Of a DNA stretch of 6,964 nt, positions 6,523 through 6,964 are shown in pieces. The translations under genes and the position numbers were made by a program. Under the pieces are notes generated by a model, which saw nothing but the letters and a program-made list of their open reading frames with translations, was not told the DNA's origin and did not search any database. Positions within the stretch are counted from its first letter, which is position 1; every line of letters begins with the position of its first letter. The stretch comes from an uncultured Actinomycetes bacterium (GTDB lineage Bacteria > Actinomycetota > Actinomycetes > Nanopelagicales > Nanopelagicaceae), in NCBI GenBank assembly GCA_903842855.1, contig CAIMNT010000042.1:1-6964 (forward strand), read 5' to 3'.

Positions 6523-6687
6523 GTGTCTATGACACTCCGTGAAACCAGCACGCAACGTGCTGCGCTTTCGGCTGCTTTCGTACCTGCCACACATACAACA
6601 CACGCTCACGCCACAGCGGCCAAGTTCTGGGCAACCAAGAATTTTGCAGCCTATGGACTGCGCGGAACCTGGAGTTCTATTCGATAA
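6523..6687 (+). CDS. 54-residue leader ORF upstream of whiB7, probable regulatory uORF
   Basis: The ORF reads from GTG 6523 (or ATG 6529, 52 residues) to TAA 6685 and is preceded by a good Shine-Dalgarno sequence. The product resembles no family I know. It has no signal peptide, membrane span or cysteine, is rich in Ala and Thr, and carries a His/Thr stretch PATHTTHAHATAA near the middle, followed by a basic-aromatic C-terminus ending GLRGTWSSIR. The stop codon is 16 bases before the terminator hairpin, the right distance for a translating ribosome to influence folding. Its likely role is to couple translation rate to read-through into whiB7, with the peptide itself perhaps unimportant. A real small protein is the alternative, and the two are not exclusive. 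The longer frame from TTG 6445 would begin in the -35 element and is not preferred. Confidence 0.55.
   Translation: MSMTLRETSTQRAALSAAFVPATHTTHAHATAAKFWATKNFAAYGLRGTWSSIR
6655..6661 (+). promoter_or_regulatory. Candidate antiterminator arm within the leader ORF
   Basis: GGACTGC differs by one base from the terminator's 5' arm GGACCGC (6706-6712). It can therefore pair with the terminator's 3' arm GCGGTCC (6728-6734) in seven pairs, one of them U-G. It lies in codons Gly-Leu-Arg near the end of the ORF, about 25 bases before the stop. A ribosome stalled earlier would leave it free, and a ribosome finishing the ORF would cover it. An upstream GCAG (6646-6649) can pair weakly with CTGC (6658-6661). 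No folding calculation was possible here. Confidence 0.4.
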
Positions 6688-6703
6688 ATCGAAGAGACCC
6701 ACC

Positions 6704-6743
6704 AGGGACCGCCATCCAATCGGATGAGCGGTCCTTTTCTTTT
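6704..6743 (+). terminator. Strong intrinsic terminator in the whiB7 leader
   Basis: GGACCGC (6706-6712) pairs perfectly with GCGGTCC (6728-6734). After one bulged A (6727) the stem continues with CATCC (6713-6717) and GGATG (6722-6726), closed by the loop AATC. This makes 12 canonical pairs, and A6704/G6705 may add two more with T6736/T6735. TTTTCTTTT (6735-6743) follows at once. It stands between the leader ORF and whiB7 with no other gene to end, so it is best read as an attenuator rather than a gene-end terminator. Confidence 0.87.
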
Positions 6744-6799
6744 ATCCAGAGAGAAGAAATAACAAGAGAAAACGAGTAGAAAGTAAGGAGGCGAGAACA

Positions 6800-6964
6800 A
6801 TGGCTGTTCTCTTTAGTGAACTATTAGTTCCAGGATGGGCTGATGGAGAGAAGATTGGGCTAGGCGATGTAACGGGAGATATATCACTTCCATGTCACAA
6901 CGCAGATCCCGAACTCTTCTTCGATGAAGCACCACCTCGAGTGGCGCTTGCAAAATCACTCTGC
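6800..6964 (+). CDS. whiB7: WhiB7-like transcriptional regulator (Fe-S cluster WhiB family), 3' partial
   Basis: The first 55 residues of a WhiB-family protein are visible. These small actinobacterial proteins bind a 4Fe-4S cluster through four cysteines and act with the primary sigma factor. Two ligands can be seen, Cys32 and Cys55, in LPCHNADPELFF and AKSLC. The 23-residue spacing, the LPCH start and the P-x5-AKxLC ending match mycobacterial WhiB7 better than WhiB1-WhiB4. The position after uvrD2 and the attenuator-like leader agree. WhiB7 switches on intrinsic resistance to ribosome-targeting antibiotics. The last two cysteines, the GVWGG turn and the AT-hook that would settle the subgroup lie beyond the window. 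The start is supported by AAGGAGG (6785-6791), 8 bases before the ATG. The N-terminus before the first cysteine seems about a dozen residues longer than in M. tuberculosis, judged from memory. Confidence 0.85.
   Translation, partial: MAVLFSELLVPGWADGEKIGLGDVTGDISLPCHNADPELFFDEAPPRVALAKSLC

Larger units (their letters stand above)
6475..6799 (+). promoter_or_regulatory. whiB7 leader region with attenuator layout
   Basis: This stretch between the putative promoter and the whiB7 ATG contains, in order, a small hairpin at the predicted transcript start, a Shine-Dalgarno sequence, a 54-codon ORF, an intrinsic terminator and a second strong Shine-Dalgarno sequence. In mycobacteria (whiB7) and Streptomyces (wblC) a translated leader ORF followed by a terminator makes the regulator inducible by ribosome-targeting antibiotics. 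The parts here are directly visible; the mechanism is inferred from that precedent. Confidence 0.65.

Noticed and set aside
6436..6702. 88-codon minus-strand ORF over the whiB7 leader
   Set aside because: No ribosome-binding site or promoter is evident and the region reads well as a plus-strand leader.
6539..6727. 62-codon ORF in another frame of the whiB7 leader
   Set aside because: It has no ribosome-binding site and runs through the 5' arm of the terminator.
1..6964. CRISPR arrays, tRNA or rRNA genes, insertion sequences, phage attachment sites
   Set aside because: No direct-repeat array, cloverleaf, rRNA sequence, transposase or flanking duplications were seen on either strand.

Overview
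The window looks like a chromosomal segment of an actinobacterium (Actinomycetota). The best evidence is gene order. A RecB-nuclease/UvrD-helicase fusion protein (AdnB-like), a NADH/NAD pyrophosphatase (nudC), a UvrD2-type helicase and a WhiB7-type regulator occur in the order known from Mycobacterium (adnA-adnB-...-nudC-mrx1-uvrD2-whiB7). WhiB proteins are confined to actinobacteria and their phages. Base composition is about half G+C by eye, and genes are tightly packed with overlapping or nearly touching ends. This would fit a small-genome, lower-GC actinobacterium such as a freshwater Nanopelagicales (acI)-like lineage, but the taxon below phylum is a guess.

Layout. Bases 2-3076 (+) hold the 3' part of an AdnB-like helicase-nuclease; its start and Walker A motif lie left of the window. 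Bases 3068-3853 (-) encode an endonuclease/exonuclease/phosphatase-family protein that is convergent with adnB (9-base overlap of the gene ends) and divergent from nudC (28 bases between starts). Bases 3882-4778 (+) are nudC, followed after 10 bases by uvrD2 (4789-6429), probably in the same transcript. Bases 6430-6799 have no large gene. They hold a likely promoter preceded by an AT-rich block, a 54-codon leader ORF (6523-6687) and a strong intrinsic terminator (6704-6743). A WhiB7-like gene starts at 6800 and runs off the right edge.

How the parts fit. AdnB (with AdnA, presumably upstream) and UvrD2 are DNA-repair motors. NudC handles NAD(H) and possibly NAD-capped RNA. The most interesting region is the whiB7 leader: promoter, leader ORF, terminator and strong ribosome-binding site have the arrangement of the known whiB7/wblC attenuators, in which antibiotics that slow translation allow read-through into the regulator gene. 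A near-copy of the terminator's 5' arm sits in the last codons of the leader ORF (6655-6661) and could pair with the terminator's 3' arm, giving a concrete antiterminator candidate. Compared with mycobacteria, the mycoredoxin gene is missing between nudC and uvrD2, UvrD2 stops right after helicase motif VI with no tetracysteine or HRDC region, and an inverted EEP gene sits where mycobacteria carry a potassium-channel gene.
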